A DNA stretch of 64,000 nucleotides from Polytrichum commune. Lineage: Eukaryota > Streptophyta > Polytrichopsida > Polytrichales > Polytrichaceae. This document shows, piece after piece, positions 36,874-47,893 of the stretch. The position numbers were made by a program, and so were the translations under genes. The stretch spans positions 15,996,001 to 16,060,000 of the forward strand of contig OX485803.1 in assembly GCA_950295325.1 (NCBI GenBank), in the 5' to 3' direction. Under the pieces are notes generated by a model. The model was not told where the DNA came from, ran no database searches, and saw nothing but the letters and a program-made list of their open reading frames with translations. The stretch's first letter is position 1; each line of letters starts with the position of its first letter.

Positions 36874-38559
36874 CATATTATAATTGATTATTTGCATGGC
36901 TTTATAAACATGTGTGGGTTCATTTGGGATGGTTGAGTTGTATTTTAAGAACCCTCAACGGGTACTCTCTCGTACCAACTTTTAATCATTACGTTCCCAT
37001 CACGTTCCCTACATTAAATTGAGCGGACCAATTGGCTCATTTTAGTTGATAAGGCCATCGTGTCATTCCTTGGTAGATAAAACAATGAACATGTGTGAAA
37101 GCGTTTTAAATAAAACTTACCCGAAAATCTATGGAGCAAGTTCTTGTAGGTGCACCTAGATAGCCAAGTGCCTCTGCTATAACCAAGAGAGCTTTACCCG
37201 GCTCTTAGGAAAGACTTTGGTTATTTGGTAATGTGATGTGGGGATGGGCCTTTAGTCAAATCAACATCCTACCCTTCAATCCTCCCTCCAACCCATATGG
37301 GTTAATCTATACTACTCCTCCCTCTCTTAAGTTGTATAGGGGAATGGTCATTGATGGGACAATTACGGTTTGTAGTTGTCCAACTAGCAACCATTCCCTT
37401 ACGTGGTCTATCCTTGGCGAGATATCTCCCTTGGACTTCCTCGGGCGTCATCTCAATGTCATCTTGCTTTGTCATAACTTAATTGCGTAAAAAGGGGAAC
37501 ATGTTGTTTCGGGGGTACTATCCAATGTGTAATGCACGTCCCCTGGAAAGCCCTATAATATTGAGTTAATGCAGATTCATGTTGATGAGTGACCTCTAAT
37601 TCCCACATCATGATTGATGACAATTAACAAATTGGTATATTTCTAAGGTAAGTGAACCTTATGTGGCCGAGGCTCTTCTTTATCCCATGTTTGAGTGGTA
37701 TATGGCTAAGGCTTGCATTTATCAACAAACACTACAAGAACATGTGTTACAAGGAAATTAGACTATGTGCTAAAAATATAGACACTATTTATACATTCAA
37801 CTATTAACAGATTTCCGGTAGGCCTAAGTAAAAACTTAATAAGAATGAGAACATTCACCTTAACCTCTTAGTACATTTGTAAATTTGTAGTACATTAGTA
37901 AAATTGGTACATTTTGCATCTTAGATTAGATTTCAAAATTTAAATCTATGATTTACATGAATTGAAATTACTACGCGTTGAGATAAAATGTCCATGGGTA
38001 GTTTCCAATTACCTTCAATATCCAAAATCGAAGAGGGGTTGAAATTCCCTACAATAGGGCCACACACCCCAAATGCAATTGAATTGGGTTCAACGAGGAT
38101 TGCCAACCATGAAGCCATTTTTTTCTTTCCAGTTTTGAGAGCAATTGATGTTAATATCAATCAACAACGGCACTTACCATCTTTGTGGGCCCTATTAAGG
38201 GCCATGCTCAAAGGAACCTTAAAGCTGATGTTAGTGGATTGCACAATCAAAACATATGTAGATAGAGGCCATGTTTGTGGGGTACATGGAGCCATTGCAC
38301 TCTCTACCCAAGTGGAGCTCTGCTACGCAAATCTTCGAGGAAAACGCAATAACATATGCGGCTAACAAAGAATAAGATAGAGTTTGGAGGAAAAAAAAAG
38401 GCACACCATACAAAAGTTGGGAGACCTACAACCATTATATGATGCAAGATTACACATCACCAGATTGCAACACAAGTGATACCCCCAAGCAACCCACCAA
38501 ACATCTGCAAGCCAACTTAAGGTGATCACATTGAGAAGATTGTAAGAATACAAATTTCA
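36874..38559. other. Intergenic DNA, no supported gene
   Basis: The longest frame is 125 codons at 37988-38365 (+). It has no motif I recognise and no splice-compatible neighbours, so I leave it as unsupported. The rest is AT-rich. Confidence 0.4.
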
Positions 38560-41500
38560 AAATAAGAAAGGATTCTTGCATCCATCCCAACATTACAAAA
38601 TGCAACTCAGTGTCTTGGACACTCCCTACCCTAATCCTACTTTACTTTACCCTAAACCTGCAAATCCTTTGTTTGCCTTCCCTTCCATAGCGCTCTAGAG
38701 CATATTTTGCTCCACTCCACCATCTTTAGCTATGATTGCTTGCCAATAACACTCTCACATCTTCAATACCAAAGTTCCTACATCTCCCACCCCCAACAGA
38801 TAACCACAACCATGGCGACACCTAGGAGAGTTTGTTGCGTGAGGAACCCCTCTGCAACAACAACCACCAACACTCGCCCCCGATAAGCAACCCCACATCA
38901 ACTCCTCCATTCCAACCACATCCAAGGCCATTCGAGGCATCAATTGCCCTCACATTCACTTCACACAAAGTTTCCATTCTCCAAATCACACAACTCAAAG
39001 TCCTTCTACTCCAACAAGGTGTGAGCACTCATGCCAACCCCTCATCCAAAGTAACTCACAACGCATACAAACCTCCACACAAAAACACACAATCGCCTTG
39101 ACAAAGCACACAAAACATTCCAATATAGAAGCTCCCCTTGAGCGTCCCATCTCTATCCCACTAAGCAGCCAAACCCTAAGACCCCCTAGCATCCACTCCA
39201 CACAGATTCCTCTCAAGAACCTCACCACCTCAAAAATCCGACCTCCATCCTCCACAAACTTCCACCAAATGCCCACACATGTAAACTTACCTCAAGCCAC
39301 CTTCACTAGATAGCACAGAGAGCCACATGGTCCAAGCTAACAACACCACTGAATTACAAGCAACTTCTCCTCAAGCCGCAAGCACAAAACCACACACAAA
39401 GGAAAACCACAAAATACTCCCATAGAAGATGCCATTACCATAGTCCACTTAGCATGCCAACAATAAAACAATCAAACCTACTCAACCACAGTTGTTACAA
39501 CAACACAAATGCAACGGCAATAACTAGAAACCCACAAAACACACATGGTTTGCCACAAAGTACGCCATTTGCCACACAAATTGCCATATGCTTCACACCA
39601 AACGCCCATGCTAACTACAACCTAGAACAACAACAACACCTAGTTTAAACTTACAATAATCACCCATCTAGGGTGCACATACGCCCCCCCCCCCCCCCCC
39701 CCAACAAATGCCTTGCTCCCACATATACACATAGAAATAAGAACAAGCAAGAAAAACTAACACAAATCAACAAATGTACCTAGAAATACCTACAATGACA
39801 AAATCATCCAAACATACAACAATTGCTTAAACCCCTACTACAATCCTCCCTCTTCCAACCCATACCACAAACAACAATGCTTAAATCAACGACAAAAACT
39901 GAAGCATATGATATTACATCCAAACAAACCACCTTAAGCCCCCGTCCATAATGGCCAACCTACAATAGCCAACACAAAACAACCCTCACCACAATTACAT
40001 GCGTACACAACCAAGACTCCCTACTCACTCACCACTCATGTGCAACAAAACTACATCAAACCATACAAGAAATCCACAATCTAATAATCTTCACACACAC
40101 CCCAACCTGCACAAATCAATCCTACAAATTAAGTCAATCCCTCAAAGAAATGGTTAAACTCACCACTCACAAAATTCCCCCTTGATACACCAATTACTAC
40201 ATCCACTCCTCCACTACCACAATAATTCTACAGACACAACCCCCACCCCCACCCCCAAATACAATCCCCTACAAAATATATCCATAGACGTATCCTTTAT
40301 ACCACAAGACAACAAAGGAAACATCAATGTAGCAAGGTCAAGCATCCACAACCCAATACGCAACATGCAACTAGTAGGAAGATTTTCATGATTCCAAAAC
40401 ATACTACATGCATAACTATACGCCATATGACTCACTCTAGCCAATACCAAGGACATCCCCCCATGACATCTACATCTTCACATATAGCTTAAATAACATA
40501 TGCCTCATAAACAACCACATTTGACGCCCGTCCAACTAACATAATCACCCCAACAAACTTCTCATCGCCTCCATAGTACACCTCATTACATGGACCCAAC
40601 ACAAAATTACAATACCAAAGTTAGCACACACTGAGGCGTCCTAGGTAATGAGGAAGTGGACACATTTGCAAATGAAAGAGCCTTCAAAGGCCTCATCTTC
40701 TTTGTCCCACACATACACATAGCACACACAATCCCTTGTAGACTAGCCCCCCCCCCCCAAACAAAATCTCATGGGCATGATTAGAAACTTGCAAACCTTC
40801 ATATAAAAAGGACACACAAATTTAACAATTAAAAATGCCCAAAAATACCAATACACTCATAAATGGATCACAAAAAACGAATTGACCCTAAACTATCCAA
40901 TCATTTCTAGAAAATCCCACACACCACACATCACATATGCACAAATAACACAAATAACACAAATCCTCAAATTTTGATTTGCCCAATATATGGGCAACCT
41001 TAGAAACAACCTATTTTGGCCCCAACTACACATAAATCCCAAGTGCACGCTATGCCACAAAAATGAGGAAGACACATTGCCGCACCTACTATGCGAAAAT
41101 AAATTCCTCAAATGACTGAGAATAGCAAGGTACAATGCCATTATACATCAATTAGCCAACTCCTCAAATCTTGCATCCACACCAAACACCTTACACTCAT
41201 CAACGCCGGTACACAAAACGACACACCTTGGATACTTTAGATGTACATCAACTCCTCAAAATGTTCATGTTTAGCCAAACTCAAACTCAGTTTTATATAC
41301 ATAAAACAAACTCCATTTGAACTCAAAGGACCCATAACCCTTGCACCCAACCTCTCAATACAAATCTTCAAATTCACATACACACACAACAAATGCATCA
41401 ACCAAGCCATCGAAACCAAACAAGTAAATACAACCCACTAATTGAAGCTATCAGAGCTCGAAGATGGATTGTTCACCCATTAAAAATAATAATGCTAGAG

Positions 41501-41671
41501 TCAGAGGAGCCATCCATAACAACAACCTGGAAAAACTTAAAATGTTGCACATACCCATGCCTTGCATAAAAATAAAAAATAAAAACGATGAAAAACATAC
41601 ATCACATTGCTATTAAATACCTCACATACCTTGTCCCAAACAAATAATAAATAAATAATAAATAAATAAAT
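38560..41671 (+). mobile_element. Degenerate LINE 3' part: RNase H and CCHC zinc finger, A/C-rich
   Basis: The plus strand is A/C-rich with little G for 3 kb and is full of frameshifts. Near the 3' end two LINE signatures are readable. An RNase H C-terminal motif, GVLGNEEVDTFANERAFKG, starts at 40635, just after a TGA that interrupts the expected histidine-x-glycine. A CxxC-x8-HxxC finger lies in CTLCHKNEEDTLPHLLC from 41044, typical of the zinc-binding tail of LINE ORF2 proteins. An (AATA)n-like tail at about 41643-41671 marks the probable 3' end. Homopolymer C runs at about 39681 and 40747 interrupt it. No intact reverse transcriptase motif was found. The copy is dead. Confidence 0.7.
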
Positions 41672-42683
41672 TCAAAAACAAAATTGAAGCCAAACAAACT
41701 CTTATTTTACCCTCCTAGGGGAAAACCACCTACCTAAATCACTGACACTTCTCTTAATACCAAACAGGTCCCATCTACCGTAAGGTAGGAAGTAAACCTT
41801 ACGTTGTTCCAAGGGGACTCTTGAACAACATAAGGCCAATAGGCTCAAATTCACGTTGTTTGTTCTTTCTTTTCTTGTAGGTGAAGTCACCCAAAATTGT
41901 TACCATCCTGATTTTGTCCTCTAGAAACGCATCCATTGCCAACATGTTTGAGTCCTAATTATGTCACTTACAAGTTCAAACAACCCGATTAGTTTATGAT
42001 GTTCTTCAACTCAAGAGGATGATGGATTTAGCGACACTTTGTGATTATAATATCATGTCGCTATGCTTCTCAACTTCAAAATTTCATGAGATAGTCGCTC
42101 TAGATTCATGAGTTGTGTTTTTCAAAATATTTGGACTCCTTGTGTATTTTTCTTAAAAATTGATTCCATGTTGATCCAGTATCTCCATAAATGCTCAATT
42201 GCTTAAAGTGTTGGAAATAGGTATCTCTACCATTTCTCTAGTGAATGTTCAATGAATTCGAAGGAGACATTTGGGGGGCATTTCGACCCTTGGTACCTTT
42301 TGAACTCATGGGGTGATTCCCATGAGTTAAGGTAGACATGAGTTATTTGGTTGTTTTTTTCCTTGCACCCGCTTCTTGTGGGATATGAAACACACAATCA
42401 ATGGGAGACGAATAACACATTCAAATCATGTCTGTAGCCATTTGCCTCATAATTTTTGGAGTTGATGTGAAAATCTTATCCATGATCAAAGTGAAGATTC
42501 TTGTGCTCATTGAATGTTCAAATAGGTTCTCTCATTGATTGTTGATCCTAGAATGGGTATGAGGAAATCAATGACACCGACCTTGATTTGGATTTGGTAA
42601 CCATCTCATACTAATCACATGTTTCATATCTTAGGACAAGTGGGCTAGCCAAAAAAGTAACCATTTAAGACCCATTTACATTA
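41672..42683. other. Non-coding DNA with part of repeat family Z
   Basis: No gene. The stretch 42330-42570 is a diverged direct copy of sequence at 45240-45470, and TLK intron 1 carries a further copy. Confidence 0.4.
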
Positions 42684-43480
42684 AGGTTGGTTCACATGGG
42701 GTCCCAAGTCCCACTCATATCATCAGGTCCCAACATGGAGGTGAAGTCCTAATCTTGAGCCTCGAGAGCCCATTAAAAGCATGGCTTATATCAAATTTTG
42801 TCAGATGTTGATTATTTTATGCCAATTCATTTCTTAGGACTTGTGGTGCGTGCAGACCCAACTTGCAATACAAGTCCCAAGCCTCACCTCCAAAAGGTGA
42901 TGCCATGAAGACATCCATGTAATACTTGGGAATTAGGATTTGGTAACTTCCCACTTCCATGCTCTCAATGGTTAAGATTGCATGGATCGACCGAAAATGA
43001 ATTGGGATTTAGGACTTAGGGGCGGTTTACACTATGGACCATGAATTTGGACCAGGGCTCTGCAAGGCAGTTGATTGGCTGTTGAAGTTCTCCCGGGACA
43101 ACTTCAATTTACACTAAGGAAAAAATGGCAGAGGGACCATGGAGGTCGAGGTCCCCAAAATATAATTTTTAAGGCCTAATAAATTCACCGACATGATCCA
43201 ACGGGTTTTGCAGTGAGAGAGGCAAGAGAGGTGGTATGGTAGGAAAAGGCAAGGGCCCATGTCAAAAAAAATACCATTTCAATAATTTTTTAATGAATCT
43301 ACCTTTTAAGCGCCTTAATTACACCATAGCCCATGAGACATACCAGCACTACCTTGCCCTACCCCTTAAACCGGCTCACACGTCTTTCACCAAACAACGC
43401 GGGACATCTAGAACTCAAGAATTCAAGTGCAGATTTGTTTTTTGGGTCTACCAAATGCAATGCTTGGAATTCTGAGTCTT

Positions 43481-43531
43481 GTAATATACCGTTGGAAAGG
43501 TCTTGAAAATACCTTTCCAACGGTATATTAC
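43481..43531. repeat. Perfect 21-bp stem hairpin
   Basis: GTAATATACCGTTGGAAAGG plus T at 43481-43501 is followed by a 9-nt spacer and its exact reverse complement at 43511-43531. It lies inside the PIF/Harbinger-like element. A role as a short-RNA precursor or a terminator-like structure is possible but unsupported. Confidence 0.8.
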
Positions 43532-43995
43532 ACACCCCAATATTTGTACAAAATGCAGTTGAAAAAAAAAAACAAAAATCTGTAGTGGTTTAGTGACTGT
43601 AGATCAGGGTAGTCAAAGGAAGTGCAATGGGAAATCTTCTAACATTAATTATCAAAGAATTGAAAATTAGTGTTGAGCAAGGTAGGGTGGTAAAAACATT
43701 AAATAGAATCAAACATTAAATATCCTATTTAGTGTAGTGACAACACAAGGTACATGTCACATGTAAATTACATTGAGCATGTACAAATTAAATTGCTCAT
43801 TTTATTTTATTTAAAAAAAATTGTTGTGAGAAGATTTGCAAGCCACATCTTCGACACATTTAACAAGAAGTGAAGACAAGTGAAGCCCAAGAGAAGACAA
43901 GGAATGATCAAACTTCATTTTTTTTTTCAAAATTGCCCTTTTTGGGCATGTATTAAAAAAATCAGCACCTTCACTTTTTGGTGTGTGGTCATTCC

Positions 43996-45036
43996 CAGGG
44001 TTAATTTTTGCACCCGTCACAGCCCGTCACATGTCAAATTTCCGTCGAATTTTACCACAACTCGTCACAAGACAGAAAAATGTAAAACTGAATCTGTCAA
44101 AAGACATAAAGCTTTTAAAATGCCCGTCAAATGACAGGACCCAGTCTGAGATGACCTGTCACAAATTTAACTTTACAAGTTCCCTACATTCATCTACTAA
44201 TCATCTTAAATTCCCAACAGGCATTCATTCATGCTAGGGCTCCCGTAAAGCACGATAGAAGCCGCCACGACAAGTTAAACATTGTTTCATAGACAACAGC
44301 TTATCAGCCTTATATGTTGAGGTTTGCTTCTCTCAGCTCGTCAAGTTGGGATCTGTTGAGTACCCGAGGTATGTTCTTATGCATTTTTCGTAGCGTATTT
44401 GCGGTTGCCATAATGTCCTGCAATGTTGTCTCTTTGAGAAGCTCGCACATCACTTAACGTAGAGCAGTAGACTCAGTGGAGGACCAATTGGCCCAATCTC
44501 ACAAGATTATGGCAGAAGGTGCTTGTAATACCATCGAGTATTGCAATATGCGAGAGGGGATTTTCAAAGCAAAATTTGGTGAAGAGTGCATTGCGTTCTC
44601 GACTTCGATTGAATACATTGAACGCGTTAATGCGCGTATCTCTATGTGGCATAGATGTGGGAGATATAGATTGGTTAGCTGTTATGCAAGAATGGAGAAA
44701 TATGCGAGATAGACGTATTCTAGCATTGGATTGAGTGATCCCAATTTTTTTGGGTTGAGGTTGTGGATAGTGGACATTTACATATAATTTTTTTTGATAT
44801 AAGAGTTTATTGGTATTTTAGTACAAGAATTTATGATGTATTGCAAAGGGACCTCATTCTTTGAATACATGTTGAAGTTTACTTTGTAAATGAGCATTAA
44901 ATAAATTCAACCCGTCAAATGATAATTTTGCCCGTCAAAAAACTGGTTTATATTGGATGAACCCGTCACAAAAACAGGTCAAGAAATTACAGCCCGTCAC
45001 AAGATAGATGGGACCCCTTGTCAAAAATTACCACTG
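43996..45036 (+). mobile_element. hAT transposon, internally deleted, 8-bp TSD
   Basis: A 1041-bp element with ends CAGGGTTAATTTTTG and CAAAAATTACCACTG. A perfect 8-bp TSD, GTCATTCC, lies at 43988-43995 and 45037-45044, the hAT signature. Subterminal CCCGTCA / TGACGGG repeats occur near both ends, as is usual for transposase binding sites. The interior keeps the last part of a transposase frame (44471-44734). It is the youngest layer of a three-level nest. Confidence 0.93.
44471..44734 (+). pseudogene. hAT transposase C-terminal (dimerisation) fragment
   Basis: The frame ending TGA at 44734 reads WPNLTRLWQKVLVIPSSIAI, then CERGFSKQNLVKSALRSRL and an LMRVS segment about ten residues on. This is the conserved hAT C-terminal dimerisation signature (CERGFS...N..K..LR.RL...L..LMR.S). 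A stop at 44468-44470 closes the frame upstream. The BED zinc finger and the catalytic DDE core are absent from the element, so only about 87 codons remain. Confidence 0.85.
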
Positions 45037-45239
45037 GTCATTCCTCTTGGTCCACATTCGGTTTACACCTAGTGAGGGGCCCAACGGCTTTGTAAATCAC
45101 TTTTTTAAGAACTCGGATCATGAAATGTAGACCATTAACTCGTACCGCGGAATAAGGCATCTTCCATGGGATGAGTTCATGGTCTATGGTGTAAACCGCC
45201 CCTTAGGACCCCATGTGAACTGGCCCTTAAGGTAGATGG

Positions 45240-45376
45240 GTCTTCAATGGTTAATTTTTTTCCCCAACTAGCTAACTTCTCCTAGGATATGAAACACATG
45301 GTGAGTACGACAAATCCAAATTTAGACCATAGTTGCTTTCCCCCCAATTTTCGGAGCTCATATCTATATCTATATC

Positions 45377-45409
<33 letters not shown>

Positions 45410-45620
45410 TTATATAAATTCAACATCAAATTGGAGATTTTTGTGCTCGTTAAAAGGTCGTCTAGGTCTCCCCAATTATGTTCACTATTGAATTTAAAAT
45501 GGTTATCACATTTTGAGTGTGCAATCCAACTCTTTGAAACACATGTCTTTTTGGTATCCATCATTGGAGCCACACCTAACGACATACCACTCAAATATAT
45601 GTGTCCTATTAAGAGAAGTG
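45240..45620 (+). repeat. Repeat family Z copy with (TATG)n microsatellite
   Basis: Homologous in reverse orientation to TLK intron 1 (13860-14190). A TATC/TATG tetranucleotide run at about 45361-45410 interrupts it. Confidence 0.55.
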
Positions 45621-45842
45621 ACCAAATTAGGCATAATAAATAAAAGTAACATTGGAGTTGTACTGATTATATTCCGATGTGAATTGAAGCCTGTTCCTCT
45701 CTACTGTGATCATGTTTGACCAAGCGTCACCATAGGAGTCCAAATTAGGCACATCTACCTCAGACACCACGAAGCTAGGCTAGCCTATTGAGTCTACACT
45801 ACAAAGATACGTTATGCAATGGACGGAGAGAACTGGCCACTA

Positions 45843-46200
45843 CACCAAATAATACTATTAGTGTGGGTGACAAATAAGCATCGAATTAATTAGTGTGGGC
45901 CACATTAATTTTCTAGTCAAAGTGGAATTAACGTCTTCCCGGGTCTTCCCTCAAGTCTTCATGGAGACTTCCAAGCAACACATTGAATATTAGTTATAGG
46001 ACAAAAGTAGCACAAAATAAAATATCGGCCCACACCAATTTTCTAGAGAAACAAAAAGTTTGGCCCATGCTAATTTCCTACTATAAATTTAGTGGGGGTT
46101 GAGAATTAGCGTGGCCCATAACAATTCTCATTATGAAAATTAACGTGGACTCCAAAACATTTATGTCGACCACGATAATAAGATTGTTTAGTGTAGTTAT
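45843..46200. mobile_element. MITE-like element, CACYAAAYAAT ends, probable TA site
   Basis: Left end CACCAAATAATACTATTAGTG and right end complementary to CACTAAACAATCTTATTA, both abutting TA. Internal text (TTGAATATTAGTTATAGGAC; CCCGGGTCTTCC) recurs in inverted orientation at about 51440-51775, supporting a dispersed family. Superfamily is uncertain (mariner/Stowaway-like or CACTA-derived). Confidence 0.5.
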
Positions 46201-46204
46201 AGAT

Positions 46205-46395
46205 GACTGGTTGAGTTTGAGAAATAACTGGTTGAAGTTCAAGACTCCAGGAAAAATGCCCATCATTTTAGAGGCATTTAGACAATGTGCCTCAAATTAA
46301 GAAAGAAAAATCGAAAGATGTCAACATGTAACGGGTTGGACTCGAAAACACTAAAGATTTTCAACCAATTATGCTCAACTCTCCCTGGACACTGA
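46205..46395 (+). repeat. Repeat family Y, single copy
   Basis: Contains GACTGGTTGAGTTTGAGAAA, AGTTCAAGACTCCAGG, CATGTAACGGGTTGGACTCG and CTCCCTGGACACTG, matching the array unit at 55905-57555. It directly abuts the MITE-like element on its left. Confidence 0.6.
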
Positions 46396-46831
46396 GGGAC
46401 TAATCACACCGACCACTTCTGGCATCATCCGTCAGCATCCCTGGCTGTAAGAGTGTGCAAAGTGGTGAGCCACAATATCTATTTCTCAACATCATAATCC
46501 CCAACAATTTCAGAGCTACAACTGGACAAAAAGTTTTGGTCTGATTGGGACCTAATACTCCCTTTGTCCCAAAATGATTGTCCTACCCCCATGAAATTTT
46601 ATATCCCAGAACGTTTGTTGGAATATAGAGCCATTGGAATAATGTTTATGTAGCTTGAATATAGAGCCATTGGAGTCTGGGTCCAACAAATTTGAAAACC
46701 AAACGAAACCGTACAATTTGACGTGCCGTAAAGGATTTCCCGCAAATCACAAGGGAACGCTCTCACGTGCTCCAGGGACCTGGAAATGCGGACTTGGAAT
46801 GCAGACCTGGGACCTAGCTCGACACCTCAAA

Positions 46832-46863
<32 letters not shown>

Positions 46864-46973
46864 CGCTTTCTATGTTGAGAGCGAACAATCTCCGCAATCC
46901 GTCACCAAGCGTTCTTTTACCGCAGCAGACAGCGGACACAACAAGTCGCGGCCAAGCAAGGCATCGAAGCGCT

Positions 46974-47893
46974 ATGACAATGAACGTCGACGAAGAGATC
47001 GAGCGCCTCAGGGCCGAAATCGAGCGTCTCGGCGCCAAGCAGCCCGATGGCTCCATCGTGGTCAGTACTCTCTCTGTCGCGCTGTCTCTCTCTCTCTCTC
47101 TCTCTCTGTCTTCCAATTTCTAACCAATGCTTACCCCCCTGCTTTCGTTTAGGTTCTGGACTGACGGGAGGTGCTCACATTGCCTGGCGCTTCTTTCGCT
47201 ACGGGGCGATGTGAATTGTATGTAGCTTTGAAGTTGGCCAGGCCCTACCGAGTTTCCTGGAGAATCGGTAGTGAAAACGGGGAATGCGAGACATCGGAAC
47301 AACGTCTGTTCCTCTTCTTGTATTGTTGGGATATATAGGGGACGAGGACTCTTGCTTTTTCTTATGCTTGTTTGCTATAGTACAGAGGGTTGAATTGATT
47401 TGAAATCAACATGGAGTTGGGGTTTATGTTCAGATGTGCGTATGTGTTGAGACATGTGTATGGGGTTTATGTATCATTTGGATGCTTGGCTTGTTTTCTT
47501 GCATCTGTGTGGTTGAAATTTGAATTAGATGGCAAGGCCTAATGTGGTGGGATGTATATGTATATGTTCAGACATGTAGTTGGAGTTTATGTAACATTTG
47601 GATGCTTGGTTTGATTTCTTCCATCCGTGTGGTTAAGATGTGAAGTAGATGGCAGAGCTTAATGTGGTGGGATTGGAGACATGCAGGTGAAGTTTGGAAC
47701 GTTGTTCAATGATGAAAGGTGTGCAAATATCTTCGAGGCACTTGTAGGCACATTGCGGGCAGCCAAGAAGAGGAAGATCGTCAAATTCGATTCAGAGATG
47801 CTCTTTCAAGGGGTGCACGACAATGTGGATGTTGTACTGTTGCCTAAAATAGTTGAACCTGTGGCCCAACCTGCTGTGGAGGCTGCACCGTGA
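46974..47893 (+). CDS. Costars family protein (ABRACL-like), 2 exons
   Basis: Exons 46974-47060 and 47687-47893 join (donor GTCAGT, acceptor ATGCAG) to 97 aa. A start at 46980 would give 95 aa and matches family N-termini (MNVDEEI). The N-terminus MNVDEEIERLRAEIERLG is followed by the hallmark FGTLFNDERCANIFEALVGT and then LRAAKKRKIV, FDSEMLFQGVHDNVDV. The single globular domain is the costars domain, also found at the C-terminus of actin-binding Rho activating protein. In Dictyostelium and animals the family influences actin organisation and cell motility; the plant role is not established. Full length for the family. CT microsatellites lie in the 5' leader (about 46831-46862) and just inside the intron (about 47083-47107). 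Confidence 0.92.

Larger units (their letters stand above)
43019..45202. mobile_element. Middle PIF/Harbinger-like element, itself carrying a hAT insertion
   Basis: Inverted ends GGGGCGGTTTACACTATGG and CCTATGGTGTAAACCGCCCC-type are flanked by TTA at 43016-43018 and 45203-45205. The interior is about 1.1 kb once the hAT element at 43996-45036 is removed. It holds no intact transposase. It contains the perfect 21-bp hairpin at 43481-43531. Confidence 0.85.
42684..45226. mobile_element. Outer Tourist-like element, split by a nested insertion
   Basis: Ends AGGTTGGTTCACATGGGGTC and the complement of GGGCCAGTTCACATGGGGTC are inverted and flanked by TTA (42681-42683 and 45227-45229). They match the 298-bp MITE at 15981-16278. 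Almost all of the interior (43019-45202) is a second element. Removing it leaves about 0.36 kb, close to the size of the uninterrupted relative. Confidence 0.85.

Noticed and set aside
37988-38365. 125-codon plus-strand frame
   Set aside because: Composition looks protein-like, but no motif, promoter or splice partner was found. A database search with no hit would confirm rejection.
39681-39703. Poly-C run (also near 40747 and 60258, and poly-G near 16760, 17239 and 60558)
   Set aside because: Simple homopolymer tracts within repeat DNA, possibly with sequencing length error; no function inferred.
46557-46590. TACTCCCTTTGTCCCAAAAT, like the Stowaway MITE end of flowering plants
   Set aside because: Only one end was seen and no matching inverted end was found nearby, so an element cannot be delimited.
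46655-47152. 165-codon plus-strand frame over the costars exon 1 region
   Set aside because: It runs through two CT microsatellites read as Ser-Leu repeats. The costars exon in another frame explains the conserved coding signal.
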